NCBI GenBank assembly: GCA_903822175.1
Contig: CAIJOB010000021.1
Location: 1-38,251 of the forward strand
Reading direction: 5' to 3'
From: an uncultured Alphaproteobacteria bacterium
GTDB taxonomy: Bacteria; Pseudomonadota; Alphaproteobacteria; Caulobacterales; Caulobacteraceae
Length of the DNA stretch: 38,251 bases
Shown piece by piece: positions 1-7,597 of this stretch. The notes below the pieces were generated by a model. That model saw nothing but the letters and a program-made list of their open reading frames with translations. It did no database searches and had not been told where the DNA came from. A program made the position numbers and the translations under genes. Position 1 is the stretch's first letter. Every line of letters begins with the position of its first letter.

Positions 1-40
1 CCTTCACCACCCGTTCACCGGGGGTCGTCTTCGAGGGCAA

Positions 41-91
41 GGGTTTTGATCTCATCTTCGTTCCTACGTCACTGCGATGAGACCAAAACCC
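41..91. repeat. Inverted repeat with 15-base arms overlapping the first hypothetical gene start
   Basis: Arms at 41-55 and 77-91 are complementary at 14 of 15 positions and are separated by 21 bases. The one mismatch becomes a G-U wobble in a minus-strand transcript, so the hairpin would be slightly better on that strand. The right arm contains the first possible ATG of the hypothetical gene at 77. It could be a terminator for a gene entering from the left, an operator, or a structure hiding the start codon. No T-run follows either arm directly. Confidence 0.5.
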
Positions 92-391
92 TCCGTTAGC
101 TGGAACCCTGAATCTGTCTCACTGGTGCTGACGGCGGACAGGCGGAACATGGACGCCTGGATCGACTGCATGTCCTACGTCGACGATCCCCACGCGGGGA
201 TGATCGCGGCGCCCGTGGCCAAGGGCTCCATGATGACCTTGCGGATCGATGACGCCGCCGATTTCCAGCGCCGCTGTCCGGAGCAGAGCCGCGCACTCAT
301 CGAGTGCACGGCCTTCGTGAACTACCGCCGGATAGAGGCAGGCCGTGAGCCCGTTCTCACCCTGCTGCTTGGCGGCTGGTTCAAGCGCTAG
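77..391 (+). CDS. Hypothetical protein, 104 aa
   Basis: I do not recognise a family. From about codon 17 the reading frame has the strong G/C third-position bias of the surrounding genes, which supports real coding. The first 16 codons show little bias and lie in an inverted repeat, and there is no ribosome binding site before the ATG at 77. Translation may therefore begin further in, for example at the ATG at 149. The product is soluble with no signal peptide or membrane segment. It ends WFKR. Its TAG stop shares the tetranucleotide CTAG (388-391) with the stop of the converging DUF3126 gene. No function is proposed. Confidence 0.5.
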   Translation: MRPKPSVSWNPESVSLVLTADRRNMDAWIDCMSYVDDPHAGMIAAPVAKGSMMTLRIDDAADFQRRCPEQSRALIECTAFVNYRRIEAGREPVLTLLLGGWFKR

Positions 392-594
392 GGCAGGTCT
401 TCCGACAGGATCGCCATCTCGAACATGAACGACCCGTCGCCGTCCTCGTCCTCGAACACCACGCCGACGAACTCCTCGCCGACATAGACCTCGGCGGAAT
501 CCTTCTGCTTCGGGCGTGGGGTCAGCACGATGCGAGCGTTGGCGAAGGTCCCCCGAAGGTGGCCTTCCAGCTTGCGGATCATTCGTTCGTCCAC
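388..594 (-). CDS. DUF3126 family protein, 68 aa
   Basis: This small acidic cytoplasmic protein matches the DUF3126 family of alphaproteobacteria, whose function is unknown. It has an N-terminal basic helix (RKLEGHLRGTF), a short beta-rich middle (ARIVLTPRPKQ, AEVYVGEEFVGVVFEDEDGDGSF) and an acidic C-terminus. The start is taken as GTG at 594 because GAGGAG lies 7 bases upstream; an ATG four codons later has no such signal. It lies 64 bases downstream of cysE on the same strand, an arrangement I recall from Caulobacteraceae, so the two are probably co-transcribed. Family assignment is from memory of the sequence pattern. Confidence 0.8.
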   Translation of the reverse strand: MDERMIRKLEGHLRGTFANARIVLTPRPKQKDSAEVYVGEEFVGVVFEDEDGDGSFMFEMAILSEDLP

Positions 595-658
595 GCCAAC
601 GCTCCTCGAGATTCTATAGGCGGCGCGAACCTAGCCGGTCAGACCGCTTACGAAAACC

Positions 659-1486
659 TCAGATCACGTAGACGGCGTCCGCCAGCGTGTGATCCATGCT
701 CTTGGCCGGCTCGTCGCAGGTCGGGCAATTGACCAATCTCGCGGGAACTCCAGCTGCCGTACAGCCCGCGGGCACGGGCTTCAGCACCACCGAGCCCGAG
801 GCGATCTTCGCGTAGTCGCCGATCTCGATATTGCCCAGCACCTTGGCGCCGGCGCCAAGCAGCACGCCCTTGCCGATCTTCGGGTGGCGGTCGCCGCGCT
901 CGGCGCCGGTGCCGCCCAGGGTCACGCCCTGCAGCATGGAGACGTCGTCGCCGATCACCGCGGTCTCGCCGATCACGATGCCGGTGCCGTGGTCAATGAA
1001 CACGCCGCGCCCGATCCGGGTCGCCGGGTGGATGTCCACCTGGAACAGCTCGCTCATCCGGCTCTGCAGATAGAGCGCCAGCGTCTCGCGCCGCTCGGTC
1101 CACAGCCAGTGCGCCACCCGCTGCGTCTGCAGCGCCAGGAAGCCCTTGAAGAACAGGAACGGCTGCAGATAGCCCTTGCAGGCCGGGTCGCGCTCGAACA
1201 CCGCCTTGAGGTCGGCCTCGGCGAAATCCACCAGGTCCGGGTGAGAGGCATAGGCCTCCTCCGCGATCTCGCGGACGCTCATGGCCCGCAGTTCCTGGTC
1301 GCCCAGCTTGCGCGCCAATTGGTAGGACAGCGCGCCGCCCAGGCTCTTGTGATTGAGGATCACCGCCGCCAGCAGGCTGGCCAGCGCCTGCTCCTTCTGC
1401 GCCGCGGCCTCGGCCTCGTTGCGCAATGATGCCCACACCGGCGGCGGATTGGCCGGGTCGACGACTTCCAGGCGTTGCTGGCTCAT
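659..1486 (-). CDS. cysE: Serine O-acetyltransferase
   Basis: This enzyme transfers acetyl from acetyl-CoA to L-serine, giving O-acetylserine, the first step of cysteine synthesis in the cytoplasm. The product is 275 aa, the usual length for CysE proteins with the long N-terminal helical domain. Residues 1 to about 150 are the helical SATase_N region. The C-terminal half is a left-handed beta-helix of hexapeptide repeats, with the conserved DIHPATRIGRG, IDHGTGIVIGETAVIGD and GVTLGGTG segments that carry the catalytic His/Asp residues and the CoA site. The start at 1486 is preceded by GGGAGGAA; an upstream in-frame ATG (1504) lacks a binding site. DUF3126 follows and the Nudix gene lies 31 bases upstream, all on the minus strand, so a three-gene unit is likely. 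Confidence 0.95.
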   Translation of the reverse strand: MSQQRLEVVDPANPPPVWASLRNEAEAAAQKEQALASLLAAVILNHKSLGGALSYQLARKLGDQELRAMSVREIAEEAYASHPDLVDFAEADLKAVFERDPACKGYLQPFLFFKGFLALQTQRVAHWLWTERRETLALYLQSRMSELFQVDIHPATRIGRGVFIDHGTGIVIGETAVIGDDVSMLQGVTLGGTGAERGDRHPKIGKGVLLGAGAKVLGNIEIGDYAKIASGSVVLKPVPAGCTAAGVPARLVNCPTCDEPAKSMDHTLADAVYVI

Positions 1487-1517
1487 GATTTCCTCCCGCC
1501 CCATAAGGCGTACTCCC

Positions 1518-2132
1518 CTATCCTAGCATGGCGCGCGTCAACGCGCCCGGCAAAGAGCCCTCAACGGCCATATGGTGACCCCGCAGCAACATCGCCACCG
1601 TCAGCATGTCGGGCAAATATCCGGCGGTCGCCGCCTCCAGCGCCTCACGGAACGGCACGCGGACGACCGCGATTGCTTCGGTCTCGTCCGCCTCGGGCGC
1701 GGCCGGCGCCGGCGAAAGCCCCGTCGCCAGATAGCCCACCATCCGCTCATCGGTGACCGAGTTGGAAAGCTGGGTGCGCATGATCTCGCGCCAGTCGGCG
1801 GCCATCAGCCCGGTTTCCTCGGCCAGTTCCCGCTTGGCGCCCGCCAGCGGGTCCTCAGCCAGCGGCGCGCCGCCCTCCGGCAGCTCCCAGCTGTATTCGC
1901 CGAACGGAAACCGGTGCTGCCCCACCAGAACCACCGTCCCGTCCTCGTGGATCGGCAACACCGCCACCGCCAGGTTCTTGAACCGCACCAGCCCATAGGG
2001 CGACGGCCGCCCGGTCGGGGCGATGGCGATCTGGTCGGTGACGGTGATCCAGCCACTCTCAAAGGCGACGCGCTCGGGCCCCGGCTTCCAGGGCTCGCCA
2101 TGCGCCTTCAGCCACGCAGGTTTGTCGCTCAT
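1518..2132 (-). CDS. Nudix hydrolase, ADP-ribose pyrophosphatase-like
   Basis: The protein (204 aa) is a Nudix-fold pyrophosphohydrolase that probably cleaves a nucleoside diphosphate linked to another moiety, most likely ADP-ribose or a related sugar nucleotide. A complete Nudix box (G-x5-E-x7-REL-x-EE-x-GL) runs from residue 87 to 109, so the metal-binding glutamates are all present. The preceding segment VLVGQHRFPFGEYSWELPEGG is typical of the ADP-ribose pyrophosphatase subgroup. The ATG at 2132 was chosen because a longer frame would run into the divergent nitroreductase. Substrate cannot be fixed from sequence alone. Confidence 0.88.
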   Translation of the reverse strand: MSDKPAWLKAHGEPWKPGPERVAFESGWITVTDQIAIAPTGRPSPYGLVRFKNLAVAVLPIHEDGTVVLVGQHRFPFGEYSWELPEGGAPLAEDPLAGAKRELAEETGLMAADWREIMRTQLSNSVTDERMVGYLATGLSPAPAAPEADETEAIAVVRVPFREALEAATAGYLPDMLTVAMLLRGHHMAVEGSLPGALTRAMLG

Positions 2133-2218
2133 CAGGTCCGGCTCGCCTTGCGATGCAGGTCGGCGCACCCATAAAGGAAGCCTCCCTACCCGTTCCTGAA
2201 CGCTTTCATGAGGCGCCC

Positions 2219-2830
2219 GTGACCGCCCATCTACCACCCGCCCCGCAATTCGGCGCTCCGATCCCGCTCGCACCCGCGCCGGAGGTGCTGAACTTCCTCG
2301 CCACCCGACGCTCGACGTCGGCGCTCACCCTCACCGCGCCCGCGCCGGACGCCGGCGAGATCGACGCCCTGCTGCGCCTGGCGACCCGCGTCCCAGACCA
2401 CGGCAAGCTCACGCCCTGGCGCTTCGTCGTCCTCGAAGGCGAGGCCAAGGCCCGTTTCGCCGCAAAGCTGGAAGCCCTGGCCATCGCCCGTGGCGACCAG
2501 ACCGCCGCGGCCAAGCTCGGCAAGCTGAAGGTCCCGCCGCTCGCCATCGCCGTGATCGCCGCCCCCAAGCCCGCCGCGATCCCGCAATGGGAACAGCTGC
2601 TCTCGGCCGGCGCCGTCGCCACCACCCTGCTCTACGCGACGCTTGCGCTGGGCTACGGCGCCAACTGGATCACCGACTGGTACGCCTATGACGAGGACGC
2701 CAAGGCGATCCTCGGCCTCACCGGCGAAGAGCAGGTCGCCGGTTTCATGCTCATCGGCACGCCCCGCGAACCCGCCCAGGAACGCGAACGGCCCGCGGTG
2801 GCGCCGCTGGTCAGCAGGTGGGAGGGATGA
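2219..2830 (+). CDS. Nitroreductase family protein (YdjA-like)
   Basis: This is a small FMN-dependent NAD(P)H oxidoreductase of the nitroreductase superfamily. The motifs FLATRRSTSAL (FMN phosphate binding), RVPDHGKLTPWRF and YGANWITDW are typical of the YdjA subgroup. Physiological substrates of that subgroup are not known. GTG at 2219 is preferred: GAGG lies 5 bases upstream, it gives 203 aa close to the family length, and it leaves a divergent promoter gap to the Nudix gene. An ATG at 2153 would add 22 poorly conserved residues and has no binding site. The gene ends just before the strong hairpin at 2852-2880. Confidence 0.85.
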   Translation: MTAHLPPAPQFGAPIPLAPAPEVLNFLATRRSTSALTLTAPAPDAGEIDALLRLATRVPDHGKLTPWRFVVLEGEAKARFAAKLEALAIARGDQTAAAKLGKLKVPPLAIAVIAAPKPAAIPQWEQLLSAGAVATTLLYATLALGYGANWITDWYAYDEDAKAILGLTGEEQVAGFMLIGTPREPAQERERPAVAPLVSRWEG

Positions 2831-2837
2831 GCTAGAG

Positions 2838-3022
2838 CCCAAAAACACAACGGCCTGACGGCGCGGGACGCCGTCAGGCCTGAAGTGTGACACGCCCGAG
2901 GAGAGATGGGCTTCTGACCTATAGGCCCGATTAACGGGTCTGCAAAGCCCGAAGCGGCCAATCCTAGAGCAGCTGCCGCTTTTCGCCCGAGAGGAGAATC
3001 CTTGGTCCGTAGTCGTCGCCGG
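2838..3022 (-). ncRNA. Candidate small regulatory RNA, unrecognised family
   Basis: This gene-free stretch between two converging genes has the layout of a small RNA gene on the minus strand. A promoter-like element lies at 3028-3053. Internal pairings include AAGCGGC with GCCGCTT (7 bp), GGGCTT with AAGCCC enclosing GACC with GGTC, and GCCC with GGGC closing a loop ATCTCTCCTC. Two C/U-rich single-stranded segments (TTCTCCTCTC and TCTCTCCTC) could pair with ribosome binding sites, as in many alphaproteobacterial small RNAs. The 12-bp terminator at 2852-2880 ends it, followed on this strand by GTTGTGTTTTT. Predicted length is about 180 nt. It does not match my recollection of SRP RNA, tmRNA, RNase P RNA or 6S RNA. 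No expression data are available. Confidence 0.4.
2852..2880. terminator. Strong terminator hairpin, probably bidirectional
   Basis: Perfect 12-bp arms at 2852-2863 and 2869-2880 enclose a CGGGA loop. On the minus strand the stem is followed by GTTGTGTTTTT, and on the plus strand by no T-run. It therefore fits best as the end of the minus-strand small RNA candidate, and may also stop the nitroreductase transcript. Confidence 0.75.
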
Positions 3023-3027
3023 ACGAC

Positions 3028-3053
3028 ATCTAAAGGTGGTACGCCCGCGTCAG
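3028..3053 (-). promoter_or_regulatory. Promoter-like element for the small RNA candidate
   Basis: On the minus strand CTGACGC (3053-3047) and CTTTAGAT (3035-3028) are separated by 11 bases. They resemble the Caulobacter housekeeping promoter (TTGACGS, 10-14 bases, GCTANAWC). A 6-bp perfect hairpin (GTCGTC/GACGAC, 3012-3027) lies just downstream. The -10 match is partial. Confidence 0.35.
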
Positions 3054-3141
3054 GCGAAGACGGCCCGCCAAAATCGTAAATCGCAGTAATCGCAGGTCCG
3101 AAAGCGCGCGGGACTGCGGTTGTTTTGCTCAAATCTCGCAC

Positions 3142-3597
3142 TCAGCCCCGTCCGCGATACGCTGCCACGCCCTGATCCGGCAGCCACAGGCCTTCCGGCG
3201 GCGCCCCGCTCTGCCAGAAGACGTCGATCGGAATGCCGCCGCGCGGGAACCAATAGCCGCCGATCCGCAGCCACTTGGGCTCCGCGGTCGCCACGATCCG
3301 CCGCCCGATGGCCACGGTGCAGTCCTCGTGGAACGCCCCGTGATTACGGAACGAGCCCAGATAGAGCTTCAGCGATTTGGATTCGATCAGCCAGTCGCCC
3401 GGCGCGTAGTCGATCACTAGGTGCGCGAAGTCCGGTTGGCCGGTCACCGGGCAGAGCGAGGTGAACTCCGGCGCCGTGAACCGCGCCAGATAGAGCGTGT
3501 CCGCCTGTGGATTGGGCACGCGCTCCAGCACGGCCGCCTCCGGGCTCTCCGGCGCGTCCACATAGCGGCCAAGCTGGGTCAGGTGCGTGTCGTCCAT
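3142..3597 (-). CDS. queF: NADPH-dependent 7-cyano-7-deazaguanine reductase
   Basis: QueF reduces preQ0 to preQ1 in queuosine tRNA modification. The product is 151 aa, the unimodal (YkvM/Bacillus-type) form. Cys49 and Asp56 in the motif CPVTGQPD match the catalytic cysteine and aspartate of the family, and ESKSLKLY at 72-79 is the QueF signature. HGAFHEDC at 86-93 carries the conserved His-Glu. The ATG at 3597 begins the conserved N-terminus; an upstream start would add 12 residues unlike the family. No preQ1 riboswitch is evident in the 79 bases upstream. The next upstream gene is a LysR regulator on the same strand, probably unrelated. Confidence 0.95.
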   Translation of the reverse strand: MDDTHLTQLGRYVDAPESPEAAVLERVPNPQADTLYLARFTAPEFTSLCPVTGQPDFAHLVIDYAPGDWLIESKSLKLYLGSFRNHGAFHEDCTVAIGRRIVATAEPKWLRIGGYWFPRGGIPIDVFWQSGAPPEGLWLPDQGVAAYRGRG

Positions 3598-3676
3598 GCG
3601 CGCGGCTTTAGCCCTCGCGTCCTCCTCCCGCAACCGAGACAGCGCCGCGCCCGAAAGGAGGGTTGTGCCAACAGGC

Positions 3677-4564
3677 TTAGCCGGCCTTCAGGGCGTCACC
3701 CAACGCGCCGAGGAACAGCCGGGTTTTGCTGGCGACGTGGCGGGCTGAGGGGATCAGAGCGTAGATCGGCGCGGCGGGGCTGCGCCAGTCCGGCAGGACC
3801 TGCTCCAGGCGCCCGCTCCGAAGATCGATCGACACGTCGATCGCGGACTTCAGCATGATCCCCAGGCCTTGCAGGGCCCAGTCGTGGACCACTTCGCCGT
3901 TGTCGCTGCGCAGGCGGCAGGTGGGGTGAATGTCGACGACGCGGCCGCCGGCGTCGGAGAGCCGCCACGGCGCCACCCATCCCAGGGACCGCAACCCGTC
4001 GTGATGGGCGAGATCGCCTGGTGTCTTTGGCCGGCCTCGCCGGTCGAGATAGCCCGGCGAGGCGACCAGCACGCGATGGCTGTCGGCCAGCTTGTGCATC
4101 ATGTAGCTGCTGTCCTGGGCGGGACCGATGCGGACCGCGACATCGATCCGCGCCTCCATCAGGTCGATGAGGCCGTCGCCGAGCCGCAGTTCGGCTTCGA
4201 AGCGCGGGTGGGCCGCCATCAGGGTCCCAAGCACCGGCGCGACGTGCAGTCGGCCGAGTGAGATCGGCGCGCTGACCCGAAGCGTGCCCACCGGCTCGTC
4301 CCGACCTTCCGAGATCCAGCCCTCGGCGGCGTCCAGCGCGTCCAGCACGCGTTCCAGGCGGGGCAGCAACGCGGCGCCCTCATCGGTGGGCGAGAGACTG
4401 CGGGTGGTGCGGTGGATCAGCCGCTGACCGACCCGCCGCTCCAGCGTCGCCAGCCGCTTGCTGACCACGGTCAGGCTGACGCCCAGATCCCGCGCGGCGG
4501 CAGACAAGCTGCCGAGCGCCAGAATCCGCTGGAAGGTGCGCATCTCGTCGAGGTCGTCGAGCAT
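3677..4564 (-). CDS. LysR-family transcriptional regulator
   Basis: This is a DNA-binding regulator of 295 aa, standard LysR length. The N-terminal winged helix (residues about 1-62) reads [20 protein letters not shown] and [29 protein letters not shown], which is the family signature. Residues about 90-290 form the periplasmic-binding-like effector domain. The sequence belongs to the CrgA/DsdC-like group often found beside oxidoreductase genes. It is divergent from the ene-reductase gene with 104 bases between the starts, and that gap holds two perfect inverted repeats. The layout suggests it controls the oxidoreductase operon and itself; the inducer is unknown. Confidence 0.92.
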   Translation of the reverse strand: MLDDLDEMRTFQRILALGSLSAAARDLGVSLTVVSKRLATLERRVGQRLIHRTTRSLSPTDEGAALLPRLERVLDALDAAEGWISEGRDEPVGTLRVSAPISLGRLHVAPVLGTLMAAHPRFEAELRLGDGLIDLMEARIDVAVRIGPAQDSSYMMHKLADSHRVLVASPGYLDRRGRPKTPGDLAHHDGLRSLGWVAPWRLSDAGGRVVDIHPTCRLRSDNGEVVHDWALQGLGIMLKSAIDVSIDLRSGRLEQVLPDWRSPAAPIYALIPSARHVASKTRLFLGALGDALKAG

Positions 4565-4605
4565 TCTTAGCCAAAGCGAAAGGGTGACTTAGCTCTTCGC
4601 TAGCT

Positions 4606-4659
4606 TCTCGCCATTTCGGCGAGAGTGCAAGGATCGTGAACCCTCTGCTGTTCACGATC
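4606..4659. promoter_or_regulatory. Two perfect inverted repeats in the LysR/ene-reductase divergent promoter
   Basis: The first repeat has 7-bp arms at 4606-4612 and 4618-4624 (TCTCGCC/GGCGAGA). The second has 10-bp arms at 4632-4641 and 4650-4659 (GATCGTGAAC/GTTCACGATC) with 8 bases between. Both lie between the divergent starts and are candidate operators. The second covers the GTG at 4636, making that codon an unlikely start for the downstream gene. Whether the neighbouring LysR protein binds here is inference. Confidence 0.55.
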
Positions 4660-4668
4660 GGAAGCTCG

Positions 4669-5916
4669 ATGACCCCAAAGACCCTGGCCGCACCGCTCCC
4701 CCTGCCGTGCGGCGCCGTGCTGGCCAACCGGCTCGCCAAGGCAGCGATGAGTGAAGGCTACTCCGACGCCGCCGGCCACGCGACACCGCGTCTGGAAGCG
4801 CTCTACAGGCGATGGGCGCAGTCCGGCGCGGGTCTGCTGCTCTCCGGCAATATCCAGGTGGACCCGACGCACCTCGAACGCCCACTGAACGTGGTGGTGA
4901 GCGACGACAGCGGCTTGGCGGCGCTCTCGGCCATGGCGGCGGCGGGGACCTCTGGCGGCATGCATTTCTGGGCGCAGATCAGCCACACCGGCCGCCAGGT
5001 CGACGCGAAGATCAATCCTGCCCCGCTCTCGGCTTCCGCCGTGGAGATAGACGTGATCCGCGGGCGGGGCTTCGATTTCGCCGCGCCCAGGGCGATGACC
5101 GAAGCGCAGATCGAGGCCGCCATCGCACAGTTCGCTTTTACGGCCAGGACGGTGAAGGCCGCGGGGTTCACCGGCGTGCAGCTCCACGCCGCGCACGGCT
5201 ACCTGATTTCGCAGTTCCTCAGCTTGCATTCCAATACGCGCACCGACCGGTGGGGCGGATCGCTGGAGAACCGGTCGCGATTCCTGCTGGAGACCCTGGC
5301 CGCGGTTCGCGCCGCCGTCGGTCCGGCGTTTCCGGTGTCGATCAAGCTGAATACCTCGGACTTCCAAAAGGGCGCCTTCACCAATGCCGAATGCGTGGCT
5401 CTGGTGGGCATGCTCAACAGTTCCACGCTCGACCTGCTGGAGTTGTCGGGGGGATCGCTGGAGCAACCGAAACAGGTCGGCGCGGCGCTTAAGGAGGAGG
5501 GCGAGGACAAGCTGCCGGAGAGCACCCGCAAGCGCGAAGCCTACTTCGTGGAGTTCGCCGGCGCCGTGAAGGCGGCCGCTCAGATGCCGGTCATGGTCAC
5601 CGGAGGCTTCCGCACGGTGGCCGGCATGGTCGAGGCGGTCGCCAACGGCGAGCTCGACGTGATCGGGCTGGGCCGCCCGATGATCGCCGACCCCGAGACG
5701 CCGCGGAAGATCCTGTCCGGGGAGATCGCCAAGACCCTGACGCCGGAGACCAACATCGCGCTCTTCCACCTACTCGGCTGGAACAACATGCAATTGGAGC
5801 GGCTGGGCGATGGGCTGGAACCGGACCTGGACCTGCCCGGTGACGCTGCGTCTGCGGCGTTCAAGGCTCTGGAAACCGGCAACTTCGCGACCCTGATGCA
5901 AAGCCGGTTGGCCTAG
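4669..5916 (+). CDS. NADH:flavin oxidoreductase, old yellow enzyme family
   Basis: This is an FMN-containing ene-reductase/2,4-dienoyl-CoA reductase-like protein of 415 aa with only the (beta/alpha)8 barrel. Visible motifs are HTGRQVDA near residue 106, GVQLHAAHGYLISQFLS near 172 (including the His region that binds substrate carbonyls), NTRTDRWGGSLENR, and the FMN-phosphate segment VTGGFRT followed by DVIGLGRPMIADPE. It probably reduces activated C=C bonds of enones or xenobiotics with NAD(P)H. The ATG at 4669 is chosen over the GTG at 4636, which sits inside a perfect inverted repeat. A VOC protein gene follows after 11 bases, and an SDR gene further on. The true substrate is unknown. Confidence 0.9.
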   Translation: MTPKTLAAPLPLPCGAVLANRLAKAAMSEGYSDAAGHATPRLEALYRRWAQSGAGLLLSGNIQVDPTHLERPLNVVVSDDSGLAALSAMAAAGTSGGMHFWAQISHTGRQVDAKINPAPLSASAVEIDVIRGRGFDFAAPRAMTEAQIEAAIAQFAFTARTVKAAGFTGVQLHAAHGYLISQFLSLHSNTRTDRWGGSLENRSRFLLETLAAVRAAVGPAFPVSIKLNTSDFQKGAFTNAECVALVGMLNSSTLDLLELSGGSLEQPKQVGAALKEEGEDKLPESTRKREAYFVEFAGAVKAAAQMPVMVTGGFRTVAGMVEAVANGELDVIGLGRPMIADPETPRKILSGEIAKTLTPETNIALFHLLGWNNMQLERLGDGLEPDLDLPGDAASAAFKALETGNFATLMQSRLA

Positions 5917-5927
5917 AGCGCTCTGTC

Positions 5928-6362
5928 ATGATCCGCCGGCTCGCCCACTATTCGGTTCGCGCGACAGACCTCGAGATTTCGGCGGCCTTCTACACCCAAG
6001 CGCTTGGCCTTTCGGTGGGGCCCCGGCCGGCATTCGGGTTTCCGGGCGTCTGGCTGTATCTGGCGCGGGACGAGGCGCGGGACGAGCAAGGATGCGTCCA
6101 CCTGATCGGCGGCGGCAGCGACGGCGCGCGCGACGACTATCTGGGCCACCGTCCCGAGTCTGACGGCGCTGCGACGGGGGCCCTGGACCACATCGCCTTC
6201 TTCGCTGACGACTGGCCCGCATGCCGTGATCGGCTGCAAGCGCTGGAGGTGCGGTTCACGGAGCGGTTTGTCTTGGGTCTCGGCATCCGGCAGGTGTTCT
6301 TGGCCGACCCCGACGGCGTGACTATCGAGCTTAACTTCCCTAAGGGCGCCACCTGGGTCTGA
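5928..6362 (+). CDS. VOC family (glyoxalase/dioxygenase-fold) protein
   Basis: This 144-aa protein has the paired beta-alpha-beta-beta-beta modules of the vicinal oxygen chelate superfamily. The first strand is RRLAHYSVRATDLEISAAFYTQALGL, the middle has LDHIAFFADD, and the end has VFLADPDGVTIELNF. His residues in the first and third segments and the Glu in TIELNF fit the usual metal-binding positions. It starts 11 bases after the ene-reductase stop and is probably translated from the same message. VOC proteins include glyoxalases, dioxygenases, epimerases and resistance proteins, so the reaction cannot be named. Confidence 0.85.
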   Translation: MIRRLAHYSVRATDLEISAAFYTQALGLSVGPRPAFGFPGVWLYLARDEARDEQGCVHLIGGGSDGARDDYLGHRPESDGAATGALDHIAFFADDWPACRDRLQALEVRFTERFVLGLGIRQVFLADPDGVTIELNFPKGATWV

Positions 6363-6454
6363 GGCAGGATCATCTATTGGGTGCCCTGCGTCGGCAAGCT
6401 TCAGATCGAGCGCGTTAGCCGCTATCAGAACGGGCAAACAACGGGAGGTGGCGC

Positions 6455-7255
6455 ATGGCTGGCGGCGGATTCGAAGACTTCGTGGTGGTGGTGACAGGCG
6501 CTTCGACGGGCCTGGGCCGGGCGATCGCCGTGGAAACCGCACGCCAGGGCGCCAGCGCGGTCGTCATCAACTACGCCCGTAGCAAAGACGAGGCTGAGGA
6601 GACCGCCCGGCTGGTCGAGGCCGAAGGCGCCAAGGCCGTCATCGTCCAGGGCGACGTGGCGTCCGACGACGACTGTAAGAAGATCGCCGCCGCCGCGCAG
6701 CCCTTCGGCCGCATCGACGCCCTTTTCAACAACGCCGGCACGACGAAGTTCGCCGCTCATGGCGACCTCGACGCCCTCACCAGCCAGGATTTCCTCGACC
6801 TCTATGCGGTCAATGTCGTGGGCGCCTATCAGATGGTCCGCGCCTGCCGCGCTCTGCTGGAGGCCGCGCCGCAACCGGGCGCGGTGGTCAACACCGCCTC
6901 CATCGCCGGCGTCATCGGCATCGGCTCCTCGGTCGCCTACGCCGCCTCCAAGGGCGCACTGACCACCATGACGCTCTCGCTGGCCCGCGCGCTGGCGCCG
7001 AAGATCCGCGTCAACGCCGTCTGCCCAGGCTTCATCGACACGCCCTGGTTCGGCAAGGGCCTTGGCGAGGCCGCCGCCGACCGCATCCGCGCCAACGCCG
7101 CCGCCAGCACACCGCTCAAGGTCGCCTCGACGCCCGACGACATCGCCGCCTCCACCGTGTTCCTGGCGTCGAAAGCCTCGCGCCACGTCACCGGCGAGAC
7201 CCTGCTCGTCGATGGCGGATCGCACCTGGGCTACAGCGTCATGATGCAACGCTAG
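6455..7255 (+). CDS. Short-chain dehydrogenase/reductase (SDR)
   Basis: This NAD(P)-dependent oxidoreductase of the classical SDR type has 266 aa. TGASTGLG near residue 14 is the cofactor-binding glycine motif. NNAG, the catalytic serine in NTASIAG and the YAASK active site are all present, followed by NAVCPGFIDTPW. The C-terminal GETLLVDGG is typical of the FabG-like branch. GGGAGG lies a few bases before the ATG. It is 92 bases after the VOC gene on the same strand, so it may belong to the LysR-controlled unit. The residue after the second beta strand (NYARSKDE) hints at NADP preference, which is uncertain. Confidence 0.92.
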   Translation: MAGGGFEDFVVVVTGASTGLGRAIAVETARQGASAVVINYARSKDEAEETARLVEAEGAKAVIVQGDVASDDDCKKIAAAAQPFGRIDALFNNAGTTKFAAHGDLDALTSQDFLDLYAVNVVGAYQMVRACRALLEAAPQPGAVVNTASIAGVIGIGSSVAYAASKGALTTMTLSLARALAPKIRVNAVCPGFIDTPWFGKGLGEAAADRIRANAAASTPLKVASTPDDIAASTVFLASKASRHVTGETLLVDGGSHLGYSVMMQR

Positions 7256-7597
7256 GGCCACGCCGCCGACGCCGGCCGCACCCATCGCTGCGGGTCGGTT
7301 TTCCCCACGCTGAGGCGCTTACGCCCCGTCAACGCTCAATTTCTACCCAGGAAAGCCTGATTCCCGGTCTGATCGAGCGTGGCCGCCGGGCTGCCGTTTA
7401 TGTTGTCCTTACGACAGAGGGCGCCCAAACACATGGCGGCGCATGCCTCTGGCGCCCAAAGATTGATCAGCGCGGCCAAGCACGGCCGTACCGAGGCCCG
7501 CGCCGTTGATCTGCGGGGGCGGGCCACGACCATGACAAAGCACGGTCGGCTGGGGTTCAGCCTTCAGACAATGCGGCCGGCGAAAAGGGGATAGACC
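7256..7597. other. Intergenic region before the porin gene with paired short repeats
   Basis: No convincing gene is present; a 71-codon open frame at 7379 lacks a binding site and family resemblance. A weak hairpin (CCGCA/TGCGG, 7276-7293) followed by GTCGGTTTT may end the SDR transcript. GGCGCCCAAA occurs at 7420-7429 and 7451-7460, 31 bases apart, and AAGCACGG(C/T)CG at 7478-7488 and 7538-7548. These could be regulator sites for the porin. I cannot place a promoter with confidence. Confidence 0.45.

Noticed and set aside
3598..3676. preQ1 riboswitch upstream of queF
   Set aside because: The characteristic stem-loop and A-rich tail are not seen.
4636..4668. GTG start for the ene-reductase
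   Set aside because: It lies inside a perfect inverted repeat and adds residues not expected for the family.
7379..7594. 71-codon open frame upstream of the porin gene
   Set aside because: No ribosome binding site, no recognisable product, and it crosses the paired repeats in the promoter region.
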